Positions 23,648 to 36,254 of a stretch of DNA of 64,000 nucleotides are shown here, piece by piece. A program made the position numbers and the translations under genes. This DNA is from Adiantum capillus-veneris. Its lineage: Eukaryota; Streptophyta; Polypodiopsida; Polypodiales; Pteridaceae. Where the stretch lies: contig CM043943.1 of assembly GCA_014529385.2 (NCBI GenBank), positions 157,599,247-157,663,246 on the forward strand, read 5' to 3'. How positions within the stretch are numbered: position 1 is the stretch's first letter; the number at the start of each line of letters is the position of its first letter. The notes below the pieces were generated by a model, which was not told the DNA's origin, did not search any database, and saw only the letters and a list, made by a program, of their open reading frames with translations.

Positions 23648-25471
23648 CTCCCCCTCAAGCTCAGAGTGAGCTTGCATATGATGGATTCCCAATGCTTCAC
23701 GAAAGTAGCAAAACTTCTCCTTTCCAAGAGCTTTTGTGAATATATCCGCAACTTGATCATTTGTCTTCACATACACCAAATCAATCTCATTTGCCAAAGC
23801 TTTTTCTCTAATGAAGTGATAATGTACCTCAATGTGTTTAGTGTGAGCATGGTAGACTGGATTCTTTGTCAACATGATGCTGCTAATATTGTCACAATAT
23901 ATAATGACACTGTCAAGATAGTCAAAACCAAATTCTACCATAAGTACTCTCAACCATGACTCTTCACATGCTGCCAAAGCTGCTCCACGATATTCAGCTT
24001 CTGTACTTGATAATGCTAGAGTTGATTGCTTCTTGCTACTCCAACTTATCATGCCATTGCCAATGGAAACTGCATAACCACTTGTAGATCTTCTATCCAT
24101 TAAATCTCCTGCCCAATCTGCATCTGTGTAACCATAAAGACAAAGCTTCCCATTATTTTCATAAAACATTCCATAACTGACAGTGGCTTTCACATATCTC
24201 ATAATCCGTCTCACTGCATCAAGATGACTTTTACATGGATTTTGCATGAATTGACTCACAACACCCACTGCATAACTCAAATCTGGCCTTGTTATTGTCA
24301 AGTAAATAAGGCTTCCAACCATCTTGCGATACATAGTGACATCCTCAATGTAATGTCCATCATCAAATAACTTCACATTTTGATCAAGAGGTGTATCAAC
24401 CGGTTTGCACGCTGTCATTCCATACTTCTCAAGCATATCCAACGCGTATTGTCTTTGTATCATCCAAATTCCTGATAAAGTATTGACAATTTCAATTCCC
24501 AAGAAATATCTCAACTCACCAAGGTCCTTCATGTTGAATTCTCTCAACAAACTCTTCTTGACATGCAAAATTTGCTCAGCATGACTTCCAGTGAGAATCA
24601 AGTCATCAACATAGATAACAATAACGACGATCTCTCCATCAACATGCTTCAAAAATAATGAGTGATCAGCAGTAGATTGTTTAAATCCAATCTTCTTCAA
24701 GAATCTGGTTATCTTTTCACACCAAGCTCTAGATGCTTGCTTCAAACCATAAAATGCTTTCTTCAACTTACACACATAATATGGAAACTCTGGATGTTGA
24801 TAACCCTCTGGCTGTATCATATAAACTTTTTCTTCCAAGTCACCATTCAAGAATGCATTATCCACATCCATTTGCCGTAACTTCCAACCGAACATACTTG
24901 CCATTGCTATCACCAATCTGACTGTTGTCATCTTTGCAACTGGACTAAATGTCTCATCATAATCAAGACCTTTTGTTTGTGCATAACCTTTAGCAACAAG
25001 CCTCGCTTTGTATCTTTCCACACTGCCATTTGACTTGCACTTGACTTTGTATACCCATTTTGAACCAATTGCTTTCTTTCCACTTGGCAAGCGAACCAAA
25101 TCCCAAGTGTCATTCTTCACAAGAGCATCCATCTCATCATCCATAGCTGACTCCCATTCTGATTTTCCAATTGCCTCTTGAAAACATGTAGGCTCTTTAT
25201 GTTGCACACGTGAAACCATGTATGCATAATGTGTACGCATGTAACCATTGTATGTCAATCTATCAACTGGATAACGCACCCTCTCTGATCTTCTCAATTG
25301 TGGTGCACTCTTCTCTTCAACTCTTGCATATGGGGGTACATATTTCTCAATATGATTACTGCCAGGTGTCCTCAAATGTGGTAAACCATGCTCTTCATCG
25401 AGGCTTTCATCTCCAGAACTCTCTTCAACCACTTTCTTCTTGCCTTTCTCGTCTTGCTTCTTATCTCGCAA
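23642..25471 (-). pseudogene. - copia pol, second part: RT and RNase H
   Basis: An open frame of 609 codons contains ESAMDDEMDAL and WDLVRLPSGKKAIGSKWVYK, the start of copia RT. It also has FNGDL-like VDNAFLNGDL, YVDDLILTG (catalytic Asp pair), the RNase H motifs YGYTDADWAGD and SSTEAEYRGAA, and VADIFTKALG near the end. It is in the same frame as the upstream gag-integrase frame but separated from it by one TAG at 25481-25483. All catalytic motifs of RT and RNase H are intact. Confidence 0.9.
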
Positions 25472-25480
25472 ACGACCACT

Positions 25481-27580
25481 CTATGGGTTGACACTTCCTA
25501 TACTCTCCTCTGCCATATGTGGTCTTGAAATAGTTCTTGTTGATGGTCCTGGCTTATCAACAACATGACGCACATTCTCTTGCTCTTCATACTCATCTTC
25601 TATCATCACTGGCTTTGGTTTATACCATGGTTCATGCTCACAAAATCTGACATCTCTACTGACATAAACTTTTCTTGTCGTAGGATCATAGCACTTGTAA
25701 CCTTTCTTTTCAAATGGGTAGCCCAAGAATATACACTTCATTGCCTTTGGCTCCATCTTCTTTCTTGCTTCATTTGGCACATGAACATAGCAAACACATC
25801 CAAAAACTTTCATGTAGGAAACTGTTGGCTTGATCCCATAAAGTCTCTCATAAGGTGAAATTTCATGAATGGCAGCTGTTGGTGTTCGATTCATAATGTG
25901 TACATCTGTATGAACTGCTTTAGCCCAGTATGTTAATGGCATATTCATCTCATTCATCATGGCTCTTGCAATCTCTGCTATGACTCTATTCTTTCTCTCA
26001 GCAACTCCATTTTGTTGTGGTGTGTATCTGCAAGTAATCTGTCTTCTTATGCCTTGTTCACGTAAGTAATCATCAAAACTGTGTGACATGTACTCTCCCC
26101 CTCCATCTGTATGTAGGCATTTAATTTGACAACCATTCTCTTTCTCAACCATAACTTTGAACTCCAAAAATACCTCAAATGCCTCTGACTTTGCCTTTAG
26201 AAAGTAAACCCATGTCATTCTGCTGTAATCATCCGTAAATGTGATAAAATATCGACAACCATTTGGTGTAGCATGATCACAAGGTCCCCAAATATCTGAA
26301 TGAACAATTTCCAAAGGACTTTGGCTAATTCTCCCCCTCTTTGGAAATGGTAAACGAGATTGCTTTCCAAATTGACAAGCTTCACAAACATGATCAAAAT
26401 TCAATCTGCCAAACTTTGGTAATCCACGTACAATTTGATTTGATTGCATATGCTTTAATCTTCTAAAATTGACATGACCAATCCTCTTATGCCGTAACTC
26501 TGCCCAATCATCTTGAGTGGTTGATTTGTTTGCATACATACCACTGTGTAAACATGGATCTCCAGCTTCCAATGAGAACAAGCGACCTTTCTTTCTTCCA
26601 CGTGCCAATATCTTGCCTGGTCTACCGTTGTGAAACTCCTCTATGAAGCAGCCATAATGATTAAAACAGACTTGCAACCCTTGATCTGTCATCTGTCCAA
26701 CTGATGCTAAATTCTTTGTGATTGAAGGCACATATAGAACATCTCCCAATGTGTTGTATGTCCCGTCTTTTTCTAGCAACGGAACTGAACCAACATGTGT
26801 AATCCGATGCATAGTATCATCACTTGTAGTGAGAAACTCATCCTCTTCTAACTTCTCTTTTCTGTCAAACCATTCACCATGATATGTCATATGATTTGTG
26901 GCACCAATATCTAAATACCAATCATCTGTATGATGTGGCTCCACCATGCTTCCAACAACATGCTCCATAGGAAATAAATGTCCACTCGACCTATTGTCAT
27001 ATATATTTTGATCATGAGGATTGTATCCAACAAAGTTTCCTCCATGTCTGCCATAACCTCGGCCTCTTCCACCACGATCACGATTTTGATTTAGCCTTGT
27101 GTAACATTCTCTTTCAAAGTGACCATAAATGCCACATCTGTTACAATATCCATCTCTTTGAGGATGTAAAAATCGTCCACCTCCACGTCTACGAGTTCGG
27201 GATCTCCCCCTGCCTCTTTGGCTATAATCATTGTAACTTTGACTTTGTTGGTTTTGCCATTGACCTCTTCCAACATTGTTTCCACGACCATAGTTTCCTC
27301 TTCCACCTCTATTGTTTCCACGACCTCTAGAGTAAAAAACCTGATCTCTGGAATTGTTATTTGATGTAGAAGGACCTGACTTGCCTAACTTCACCTCTTC
27401 TTGCAAACAAAGGTTTACTAACTCTTCAAAATCAGGCATGTGTCCTCGAACAGATATAGATGTATCTAATGACTTGTATTCCGGTCCCAAACCATTCAAT
27501 GTCACTGAAACTAAGTCATCATCTGGAACTTCAACATTAATGCTCGCAAGATCTTCCTGTATTTGCTTTATCTCTGTCAC
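25481..27580 (-). pseudogene. - copia gag C-terminus, protease and integrase
   Basis: A 699-codon frame. The order is gag helical region (NGLGPEYKSLDTSI), Arg/Gly-rich segment, CCHC zinc knuckle (CNRCGIYGHFEREC), aspartic protease (DWYLDIGATNHMT; usual D-S-G becomes D-I-G), GAG-pre-integrase with His-His-Cys-Cys (HKRIGH...CEAC), and integrase core. The core has SDIWGP, FTDDYSR, LHTDGGGEYMS and QQNGVAERKN. It ends at TAG 25481-25483, before RT. Copia normally encodes one polyprotein, so the stop is a lesion unless suppressed. Confidence 0.9.
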
Positions 27581-27999
27581 ATGGATCTATTTCCTCGCCA
27601 TACACAATGTAACCTTTGCTTCAAGTGAACTTTTCGTGGTTCTGTATTGGAGCAGTTCATTCTTGCTAGTATCTCCCATGCTTCCTTTGGAGATTGAGCC
27701 TTCTTCACATGTGGTATAAAGAAGTCACTAATGCATAGTGAAATCCAATGCATCACTTTCCTTGAATTCTCGATCCACTTCTTGTAAGCTTCTACTCCTG
27801 CTTGCCATGTTTTATGTGCTTCAACATTCTCTCTATTTGGTTCCAAACCAACCTCGGGACACTCTTGTTCACCTATGATATAATCCCATAAACCTTTGCC
27901 CATGATAAAGTTCTCCATCCTGTAAGACCATATGCTGTAGTTCTCTCTGGTCAGCTTCTCTCGAACAATCTGTGTGACTTGAGTTGAACTTTTTGCCAT
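27577..27999 (-). pseudogene. - copia gag N-terminus
   Basis: The likely gag start is the ATG at 27999 (MAKSSTQVTQIV), preceded by an in-frame upstream extension. It reads LTRENYSIWSYRMENFIMGK and GLWDYIIG, typical of the copia gag (UBN2-like) domain, and stops at 27577. The remainder of gag continues in another frame, so a frameshift lies at about 27580-27610. Confidence 0.85.
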
Positions 28000-28888
28000 C
28001 TTCACTCTCTCAATTTCTTCCAAAGAATTTTGACAAAATTTCGGCAGAGTTTCGTTTGTATTTGGACAATATCTCAAGTGAAAATCTTAACCAAAGTGCT
28101 CATAAAAACTGACAGAAAATCTCTCACTACCAAGGGAAAATCCACTGACTCACTTTGCCACAGACTGACTCAGTACTATGCATAAATACTCTAAAACAAT
28201 GTCCACATGAACCTGTATGCAAATGCAATCCATACGCTGTCCTGTACCACATATCCATACATCCACCTTCTTCCCATAGTCGTAAACGACATATGAGGTC
28301 TTTCGCGGGGCTAGTCGGGAGTTCGCTCCAGTACCTAATCCACCTTGCCAAGGTACCAAAGCTCCCAAGGCAAGGCTTCAAAAAAACCTCACTCGACCCT
28401 CACAAAGGCTGCAGTTTTCCAAAATACATTGACCGCATATCCATACATAACCACAAAGTACTCAATCTGACAATATAACCGCCTCAACTTCTTCCCACAA
28501 CCTTTCTTACATAGGCAGCTGTCCATAACGGACCCACAACAACCAAACATAATCTTTGATAACACAATATCATGATGCAAAAGCTCTATGTCGCTCTCCA
28601 AAACCTGTGTAAATGCTGAATTCTTCACCTGTAACCTGTAAATCTACTGCCGAGTGCAAACCTGGACATCTTCTATGCTTGTGTGAACTGGCTGTTTGGT
28701 GCAGAAAATTGCAGATTTTGGAAAATCTGAGTATGCCAATGCGTTCGGAACGCCCAAAAACATAAAGATAGACTCCTGGATCACTGTATTCTGAGTTCGA
28801 GTGAGAGAGTTATGACCGAAAAACCTCTCTTTTTTGCTGTTTTCCAATGCTGCGGAAACCTGTGTATTGACTGTAGCTCCTCAAACTG

Positions 28889-28902
28889 AGCTCTGATACC
28901 AA
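28889..28902 (-). other. Primer-binding site of the - copia element
   Basis: Read on the minus strand, the sequence next to the 5' LTR is TTGGTATCAGAGCTC. TGGTATCAGAGC is complementary to the 3' end of plant initiator methionine tRNA, the standard copia primer. Confidence 0.9.
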
Positions 28903-28904
28903 TT

Positions 28905-29136
28905 TGTATAGTGCGTAGGTGATGGAGAAGGTAGGAAAGAAGACTACACACACACATCAACACACATCGAGACACACACACACAATCGTTACCCTGCAGC
29001 AGCCATTCAACGAGCTGCTCTTCTCTTCTTCTTCTCTTTTGAACTATTATCCAAAGTATATTTACAACATAGTGTAGTCAGTGTCTAGCCGCCCATAGCA
29101 CAATGGACATATTCTTTAACATCATATTCTTTAACA
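28905..29136 (-). repeat. 5' LTR of the - copia element
   Basis: Direct repeat of 23414-23647 with about six substitutions and one small indel in the AC tract. Confidence 0.95.
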
Positions 29137-29141
29137 GCTTC

Positions 29142-30255
29142 TAGCAAGTTCACACTTAGTGACCGCATGCACATATGTGCTACTTTTCAGTTTTAGCACT
29201 TAGTCATTTTGTACTCTCTTTTCTGTACGAAGAAGAAGAAGCTTTCCATCTCTGTGTGCTTTGTGCTTGTCTTGTGTAGCTCTCTTGCATCCTCTTTCGT
29301 TTCTGATGTGTTGCCAAATCGGCTGATGCTCTAAAGGCGATAAATGGCATCACTTACCCTATTATGGTGGCTATTAGCTTTCTTTCTCGTTTGTTTTTAC
29401 CATATTACATCACAATATGGGAAGTTTAAAGAATGGTTTGTTTACTAATCACTGATTCAGCTTATCGACTGAGCTTTGCTGACTGTGGCTGGTTTGAACT
29501 TGGATAATGCAAATTTATCTCTCGTATGTATTTGAACTTTTCTTTGCCTACTATCATGCAATAACCAGTTGTTGGGATATCTCAGTTTTTTTTAGAAAAA
29601 GGAAATATATTTTTTGGAATAGGAACTGGTTCGAAAGTTTGTTTTTTCTATACTTCGAATTACGAAGGAGGAGTTGTCCATAACATAAATCTGGCCCATG
29701 ATGGCATCTACAATGTAGTTCTCTCTTATCTGATTAAGGTTGTAGTTCTTTTCAGCTTTGATTATCTTCCTATAAAAACCTACTTAAAACTAAGGTTAGG
29801 CAAAAAAAGTAAAAATTTTTCAGCTGCTCTATGGGGATTTCACTAATTGGATTGGCAATGATCCTAGATTCTTCTTTTCATAAAAACATGATTCAAGTTA
29901 AGAACTGTGTGTTTTTTTTAATGTGACATGGATAACAACTGGGATGCCCAGCATCACCTGCGTACAGTCACGTGCTAACGAACTGTTTTCTTGTGGCTAT
30001 GGGTGCAGATGAGGGCTACCTTCTTTGATTAAAACATTCCGTTCTTAACTTATGGCGGATCTCTTACCATGATGCAAAATTTCCCAGACTGTGGAATTGC
30101 GGGTTCCCGCACTGTAGTCTGTTATCTTCATTACCTTGTACAAAGTTTATTTTCAACTGCAAATAAATTATTGTACAAATACATTGTATTATTCTACAAT
30201 TGTTGGTCTGTGAACAAGTAGTGTTCGTTTGCGTATATTTATAGATTTAGAACTG

Positions 30256-30258
<3 letters not shown>
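29142..30258. other. Remainder of split copia LTR, then spacer
   Basis: After the GCTTC duplication the sequence is pyrimidine-rich (for example cttttctgtacgaagaagaagaag, then ctttgtgcttgtcttgtgt), consistent with the U3/R/U5 of the + copia 3' LTR. I cannot find a second copy to set its end. No gene is seen to 30258. Confidence 0.45.

Positions 30259-30338
<80 letters not shown>
30258..30338. repeat. (CA)n microsatellite, about 40 units
   Basis: Uninterrupted CA run. Long frames reading HTHTHT or VCVCVC across it are artefacts. Confidence 0.98.
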
Positions 30339-30341
<3 letters not shown>

Positions 30342-30515
30342 TCGGGTGGTGCAAAATTTCACAGTATTCTCTCCAAACTGCAATATTTCCCACCCCCCTG
30401 CAGGGTCCTCCCACCACCCTCGCCGCATGCGGATCTATTGTAGCAAAAGAAACAAAGATATTTGTCGCCTAGAGACCTACAATAGAGGGAAAATATCTTG
30501 ATGGCACCACACACA

Positions 30516-31203
30516 TGTAATGGAAATGGCCTATGAACTTTGAGAATAGCGGAATTAGGAGAATTAAAGTGAGCATTTTTGTGAGACTACTTTGAGAACA
30601 TAGAGGGTGAACTTAATTGACGGTAGCAACATAATCATAGTACTTAATTAACTTGGCATACATAATACGTTTGCAAGAGAGAGAGAGAGAGAGTTTAGAG
30701 AACTTGACAACAGTTGAGGACCAGATTTAGGTGGAGCCACGGCCTTCCCTCCAATAGGTTTTTGTATTATAGATTCTCCCATCAAGAGAGACTTGGTACA
30801 ATACAATATTTGTGCTCCTTGTGACCTAGGTGATGCAATGAATATGGAAAGCTTCATGCATCGTGAACATAACATAGACTTTGTAAAAAGCATTAACTAT
30901 CCCCAACCTCAGTCCCAAGGCCTCAAACACCTCCAAAGGTAGAGAGAGCTAGCGAGGAATGAGGGTAGGGAAGAGGAAGAAGAAACATTCATAGGAGAAA
31001 GAAATAGTTCCTCACTTATCATCACTCTTCTTGCTAGCATACATAATAGCATAGTGATGAAGATGGAGAAGATGACAAGCTTAAGCATTGAAGCATGTCT
31101 CTTGGTTGGATTGCATTCCATAGCCAAGAGTGTTGGTGTAGGTTCTCAACTTCTCTACTAGCTTGGAGAAGGGGATGGAGCTCTTGCACTTTGCACTTCA
31201 CAC

Positions 31204-31242
<39 letters not shown>

Positions 31243-31876
31243 GCGTATAGCCCCCACGCTAGCCCCGTCCTTCCTTGGTCGACCCCCTCTTCTAGCACTA
31301 ACTTGCATTTGAGGCACACCATGAGGGCAACATGAAGAGGAGCTTGGCAAGTGTCCATCTGCTTTCTCTGTACCAAGATTGCCTTGTGTGAGGGTGTGTG
31401 TGTTCTCTCTCTAGACCCTACAATGAGGGCTAGCCCCCCCTTGTGTAGGGATATGCATTGACTTTGTGGAACACCTTACCCCCTCAAGCACCTTAGTCAT
31501 GGAGTGCCTTAGCACCTTAGTCATTAAGCACCTCAAGCACCTTAGTCAGCAAGCACGACAAGCACCTCAAGCACCTAAGGGCCGGGTTCCCACCTCAAGC
31601 ACTGCCCTAGCTTACCTAAGGTGAAAGGACTTTTAACACTAACCATTGGAGGTCTTTAATGAAGCTAACCCTAAGGTATTTAAGCTCCATCATCTAGCCT
31701 TGGTCTTTGACATATCATCTCTCATTTGGACCCCTTTACCATTGGCCCCGTGTTGAGATAGACCTGAAAGCACATGTCTATATTCTAACCCTTGTTCCCC
31801 TCTATTCTCCCACATTAAATGATCAGTTTAATATGAGAAAATCATTTGGGTTGGTTAGATATTAGATTTTATGACA
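30516..31876 (-). repeat. 3' LTR of the chromovirus
   Basis: Homologous to 37447-38690 along its first 1.0-1.1 kb. Its inner end at CA (31875-31876) abuts ttatctctctcttgaggtc, the complement of a purine-rich tract. It contains an AG microsatellite (31206-31240) and tandem variants of cacctcaagcaccttagtca at 31480-31600. Compared with the other LTR it lacks about 175 bases near 31313. Confidence 0.75.
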
Positions 31877-32279
31877 TTATCTCTCTCTTGAGGTCATAGT
31901 CATCCTCGACTATGTAGTCATTAGTGAATGTTTCTTAGCGGGTAGAGGATCCCTTTTTACCCTACAATATCATTCCAATATGGATGACTAATCCATTTGG
32001 TGCTTGGGAGACATGGCTGCCGCAATCATGTCTGCTCTTTAGTCCACTTCATATTCCCAAAGTAGAGTGACAATGTCTATTTGGTGTTTGAGAGAAGTCA
32101 TCATCACAAACATGATTCTAAGTATGCATACTACTTAAATTTTTGCACAAATAAAAAGAGAATTAGTTTTATAAGATAAAAACATTGATCATTTAAAAGA
32201 AACATGTACATTTGGTTACTCTAATGTAGCATTGTAAGCATTTACAAGGTTCATACTATCCTTAAGCTGTGTTTCTTGC

Positions 32280-32551
32280 ATCCATCTAGCATCTTCAAAA
32301 TAATAACTTTTGAACTTAATAAGATATTACCGGGTAATCTTACCATGTCGTAGTACCTTATCTTCATGCCAAAGGATAGCTTCAAGTTGTAGCACCTCTT
32401 CTTGGTCTTCTATTTTGGGAGGGTCTTCAATAATTGGTTCACTTGGTGGTCCTCCTTTGTAGGGCTTAAGTAGGCTCACATGAACAGCATCATGTATAAG
32501 CCAATGGTTGGGCAGCTTGAGTTGATAAGCCATCTCATTGATTGGCTTCAA
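32280..32551 (-). pseudogene. Chromovirus integrase C-terminus and chromodomain
   Basis: The frame reads AYQLKLPNHWLIHDAVHVS and LLKPYKGG, the usual end of gypsy integrases. After a TAA it continues as YLIKFKSYYFEDARWM, which corresponds to the chromodomain core (YLVKWKGY...ATWE). The chromodomain directs insertion to marked chromatin in this lineage. One in-frame stop separates the parts. Confidence 0.75.
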
Positions 32552-33800
32552 GATTTGAAAAGGACCATAGTATCTTTTTGCTAGTTTAGCATAATACTTT
32601 TGATGGCCCGTAGTATTTTTGCCCGTCGTTTGCCTGAATTCAGCCTTGGGAAACTCAAGTAAGACCCAATAATTTTCTATAAATGTTATGGCCCTTCTGT
32701 ACTTGCCAGCAACAACAACTTTTTGCCTTTGTTGAGAGATGGATATAGCCTCCTTAATCTTTTGGAAAGATTCTTGTAGGTCATGACTATACTCATCGGT
32801 AGCGAAGATCTTCCCATGTATTTAAGTAGCAAGGGACTTTTAGGTCTTCCCTCTATGATTTCAAAAGGTGCTTTTCCTGTAGAAGTATGGACAATATTAT
32901 TGTACGCAGACTCTACAAGAGGTAAGTACTTTTCCCATTGTGAGCGTTGATCTACTTATGTAACATAAGTCTTTAGCAGATCGAGTATCGTAAGATTGTC
33001 TATCTCACTTTGGCCATCCATTTGTGGGTGATAGGCTAAAGAGAAATTCAATCTTGTACCTAGATTTTAAAGAGACCTTTCCAGAAATTACGCGTCATTC
33101 TAGGGTCTCTATTTGACACGATGGATGTTGGAAATCCATGATGTTTGAAAATTTGAGACATGAAGATTGTTGCCATTTGGCGTGCCTTAATAGTCTTTTT
33201 GACAAGAATAAAGTGTGCTTGCTTGCTAAACCTGTCGACTATTGTCCATATTCCTCAATTCCCATGGATAGACTTGGGTAATCCAAAGATAAAATCCATG
33301 GATATACTCTCCCATGGTGAATTAGGAAAGTTGGAATGGCTGGAATAATCCTAGTTGCTTCCCTCTATCATACTTAGTCTTTTGGCATACCACACATTTT
33401 GAAACCTACTCTTGTATGTCCACTTTCATGGTAGGCCAATAGAAGTATGTCTATACTCCTCAAAGAGTAGGTTGAATGCCTCTATGCCCCGCATAGGGAG
33501 GAACATGAGATTCATACATAACATTCTCAAGAAGGGAGTGTGGGTAACACATAGCCTATTGCCATGGAGAAGATAACCATCCTGCAAGGTGAATGGTTCC
33601 TCTTTCTTCCCCAAAGCAAGAGCTGACATTATGTCTTTAAATTTAGGGTCAGTAGCATACTCATCTATTATAGAAGATAGATCATGGTGAGTTGCTATAG
33701 ACACCGCATTAACTTTTGGTCGTTGTGAAAGTGCATCGGCCACTCGATTGTGCTTACCAGCAATGTGAGCAATATGAAAATTAAATTGCGATATTAAAAT
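32552..33800 (-). pseudogene. Chromovirus RNase H end and integrase, degraded
   Basis: A frame at 33426-33743 begins ADALSQRPKVNAVS, the characteristic end of gypsy RNase H, and continues with the integrase N-terminal region (FTLQDGYLLHGNRLCV). Below 33425 minus-strand frames encode degenerate integrase core pieces with repeated frameshifts. Confidence 0.7.
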
Positions 33801-34222
33801 TTGCCCACCTCATTTGTTTGTTGGAAATCTTGGTTTGCATCATGAATTACTTGAGTTTTTGGTTGTCTCTTCGTAAAATAAATGGAGTCCCCAATAGATA
33901 GTGCTTCAATGTGTCTAGCGCATGTAGAACATCTAAAAGCTCTTTTTCGTATATGCCCAAGACTCGTTCATCGTCATTGAGTCTTTGACTCTCATATGCC
34001 ATGGCATGCCCTTCTTGAAGCAAGACTGCTCCAAGGCAATCACCACAAGCATCACATTAGACCTCAAATGGCTTTGATAGATCCGGAAGCATAAGGACAG
34101 GTTGGGAGAGGTAAGCTTCTCTTTGAGCTTGTCAAAAGCATTTTGCTCCTTAGCAGTCCATGAATACTTAATGTTCTTCTTTTTTAAGTCATGTAATGGT
34201 CATTCTATTTGAGAGAATTTTT

Positions 34223-34813
34223 CTATGAAGCGTCCATAGTATGCACACATACCAATATAATATGACCTAAGGATTGAATCTCTTGAAGGAAAAATTCACT
34301 TTTCTTTTGATTGATAAAAAGCTCGTTCTCCCTCAATGCTTGAAATATCACTTGGAGATGTTGCTTGTGTTCCTCCAAGGACTTGGAGTAGATGATGATA
34401 TCATCAAAGAACACTCGAGTGAATTTGCGGTAGGGTCTAAAGATTTTCTCCATTAAACGATTGAACGTGGCTGGTGCATTAGTCAAGCCAAAAGGCATGA
34501 CTAGATATTCATAAAGACCAAATGTTGTACAAAACGCGGTCTTTAGGATAACTTCATTCACTATCCTTATTTGATGATAGCCACTTTTAAGGTCAATCCT
34601 ACTGAAGTAGGTAGAGCCTTATAGCTTATCAAACAGATCTTCTACCCGAGATACAGGAAATTTGTTTTTGATACTGAAATGGTTTAGTGCTCGATAGTCC
34701 ACACACATGCAGTATGTACCATCTTTCTTTTGCACTAAAAGGACTGGAGGACAAAAGGGAGAGGAGTTAGGCCTCACCATCCCTTTGTCTACCAATTCTT
34801 GTACTTGCCTCAT
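34223..34813 (-). pseudogene. Chromovirus reverse transcriptase
   Basis: Two frames give MVRPNSSPFCPPVLLVQKKD, CVDYRALNHFSIKNKFP, YLVMPFGLTNAPATF and VFFDDIIIYSKS (F-DD catalytic box). A stop at about 34619 and a frame change separate them. Confidence 0.85.
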
Positions 34814-35248
34814 GATCTCCTCTTGTTGATCTTGAGAAACTCAAAAAGGAGGGTTGTTAGGCGATGAGCTTCTTGGTAGGAGCTCAATGTGATGGTCATC
34901 ATCCCCTCGTTTTGGAGGTAAGTCCATAGGGATATCATCGATAAACACATCTTGGAATCCTTTTAGAACTTTAGACAAGTTTAAATCTTCTTGATTCCTA
35001 CGATTTACAATTGATAAAACATTGGATCTTTTAGGGACTCTTTGAAAAAAATCATGTACGTAGAAACCGAGCTTTTGATTGATTTATCAAAAGCAAGAGG
35101 ATTTACAAGTGGTATAGTACGACCTGACTCACTAGCATCTGAATACATGCTCTTTTCCCTGTAAGGTAGAGTAGATTCTCCTTTCAAGGAACTTCATGTT
35201 GGCAGCCATGCGGTTGAGCCATGGTGCCCCTAGGATAGCACCCTCATG

Positions 35249-35845
35249 TTAGAGAGGAGAGATGAAAAATTCTTCTTTGTTGACATAGCTTTGGACATGA
35301 AGTCTCAACTTACCAATCAAGGGAGCAATGGAGGCTTGCTGTCCCTTGAAAGCTGTATCAGTATTTGTAGTATCTCCCATCTTGAAAGCTTGAATGCCCA
35401 ACTTGGTGGCCCACTCCATTGATATGGAGTTGTGAGTAGAGCAAGGGTTGAACAAGATGAAGGAATCACGATCCCTTACCTTTCCCCAAGCATAGGAGAG
35501 AGGTGATCCTTTGCAATGAGCATCCTCTTTTGGAGCTTCGATAGGAAGCTCTAGGAGTCTCATTAGAGGCATTTCTCTTGGGGCAAGAACGATAGCCATG
35601 TCCTTACTCCCTACAGTTAAAACATTTGTGGTCCTTGCAAAAAGACTCAAGCTCTTTAAGAGAGAGTTTATTTTTATCTTTATAAACTCCCTTCTCCTTG
35701 GACTGATTGTACTTGTTGTTGTTGTTGGAATTGCCTTGGGAAAAATTTTGGGCATTGGTTTTTCCCTTTGCATCACTTTTGTCTTTTCTTTCCATGAGCT
35801 TGACATTCCTTCTAGCCCCTTGTTGGAAATTGTTGCGTGAAGCAA
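35249..35845 (-). pseudogene. Chromovirus protease region
   Basis: The sequence ILFNPCSTHNSISMEWATKL aligns with the plant gypsy protease motif L-D-x-G-S-T-H-N-F-I-S, but the catalytic Asp is replaced by Asn, so the protease should be inactive. It overlaps the gag frame, as expected for adjacent domains separated by a frameshift. Confidence 0.7.
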
Positions 35846-36254
35846 CCATGGTGTGGTGGTTTACTTCGTTGATAGAACCAAGCCGTTGGGAGTTGACGTA
35901 CTCGGCCATCTCTTCAGGTAATCCCGCAAAGACATTCCTTCTAGCCCCTTGTTGGAAATTGATGCATGAAGCAACCATAGTGTGGTGGTTTACTTCGGTG
36001 ATAGAACCAAGCCGTTGGGAGTTGACGTACTCGGCCATCTCTTCAAGTAATCCCGCAAAGAATTGTTGCTTTTGCTCGGCAAATTCTATCTTTTGAAAGA
36101 CAATAGACTTGAGATGTAAATCCCAAAACTTGTCCACATATTTGTGGATAGACTCATGGGAGAGAAGGTTCAAACTTCGCCATTCGGTAAGCACTTTGTC
36201 CTTTGTATCGCTTGCAAGGAATTGCTTCATGATGGAAACTTGTAGAGTTTTCAT
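35604..36254 (-). pseudogene. Chromovirus gag with an internal 43-residue duplication
   Basis: The gag helical region (EWRSLNLLSHESIHKYVDKF) is followed by two copies of a 43-residue block, each beginning FAGLxEEMAEYVNSQRLGSI. The DNA repeat unit is 129 bp (starts 35802 and 35931), which keeps the frame. A Lys/Asn-rich linker and half a zinc knuckle (CFNCRE) follow before a stop. Confidence 0.8.

Larger units (their letters stand above)
23414..29136 (-). mobile_element. Complete Ty1/copia retrotransposon, nested
   Basis: Long direct repeats of 234 and 232 bp (23414-23647 and 28905-29136) begin TGTA and end AACA. They are flanked by the 5-bp target duplication GCTTC (23409-23413 and 29137-29141). 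On the minus strand the order is 5' LTR, primer-binding site, gag, protease, integrase, RT, RNase H, polypurine tract, 3' LTR: the copia order. The LTRs differ at roughly six or seven positions by eye (about 97% alike), so insertion is fairly recent. It landed inside the LTR of the + strand copia. Coding lesions make it non-autonomous. Confidence 0.95.

Noticed and set aside
24662-24921. Plus-strand frames under the copia RT
   Set aside because: Antisense shadows of the RT and RNase H frame, which contains all the catalytic motifs.
30229-30501. 90-codon frame on + strand
   Set aside because: Mostly His-Thr repeats from the CA microsatellite.
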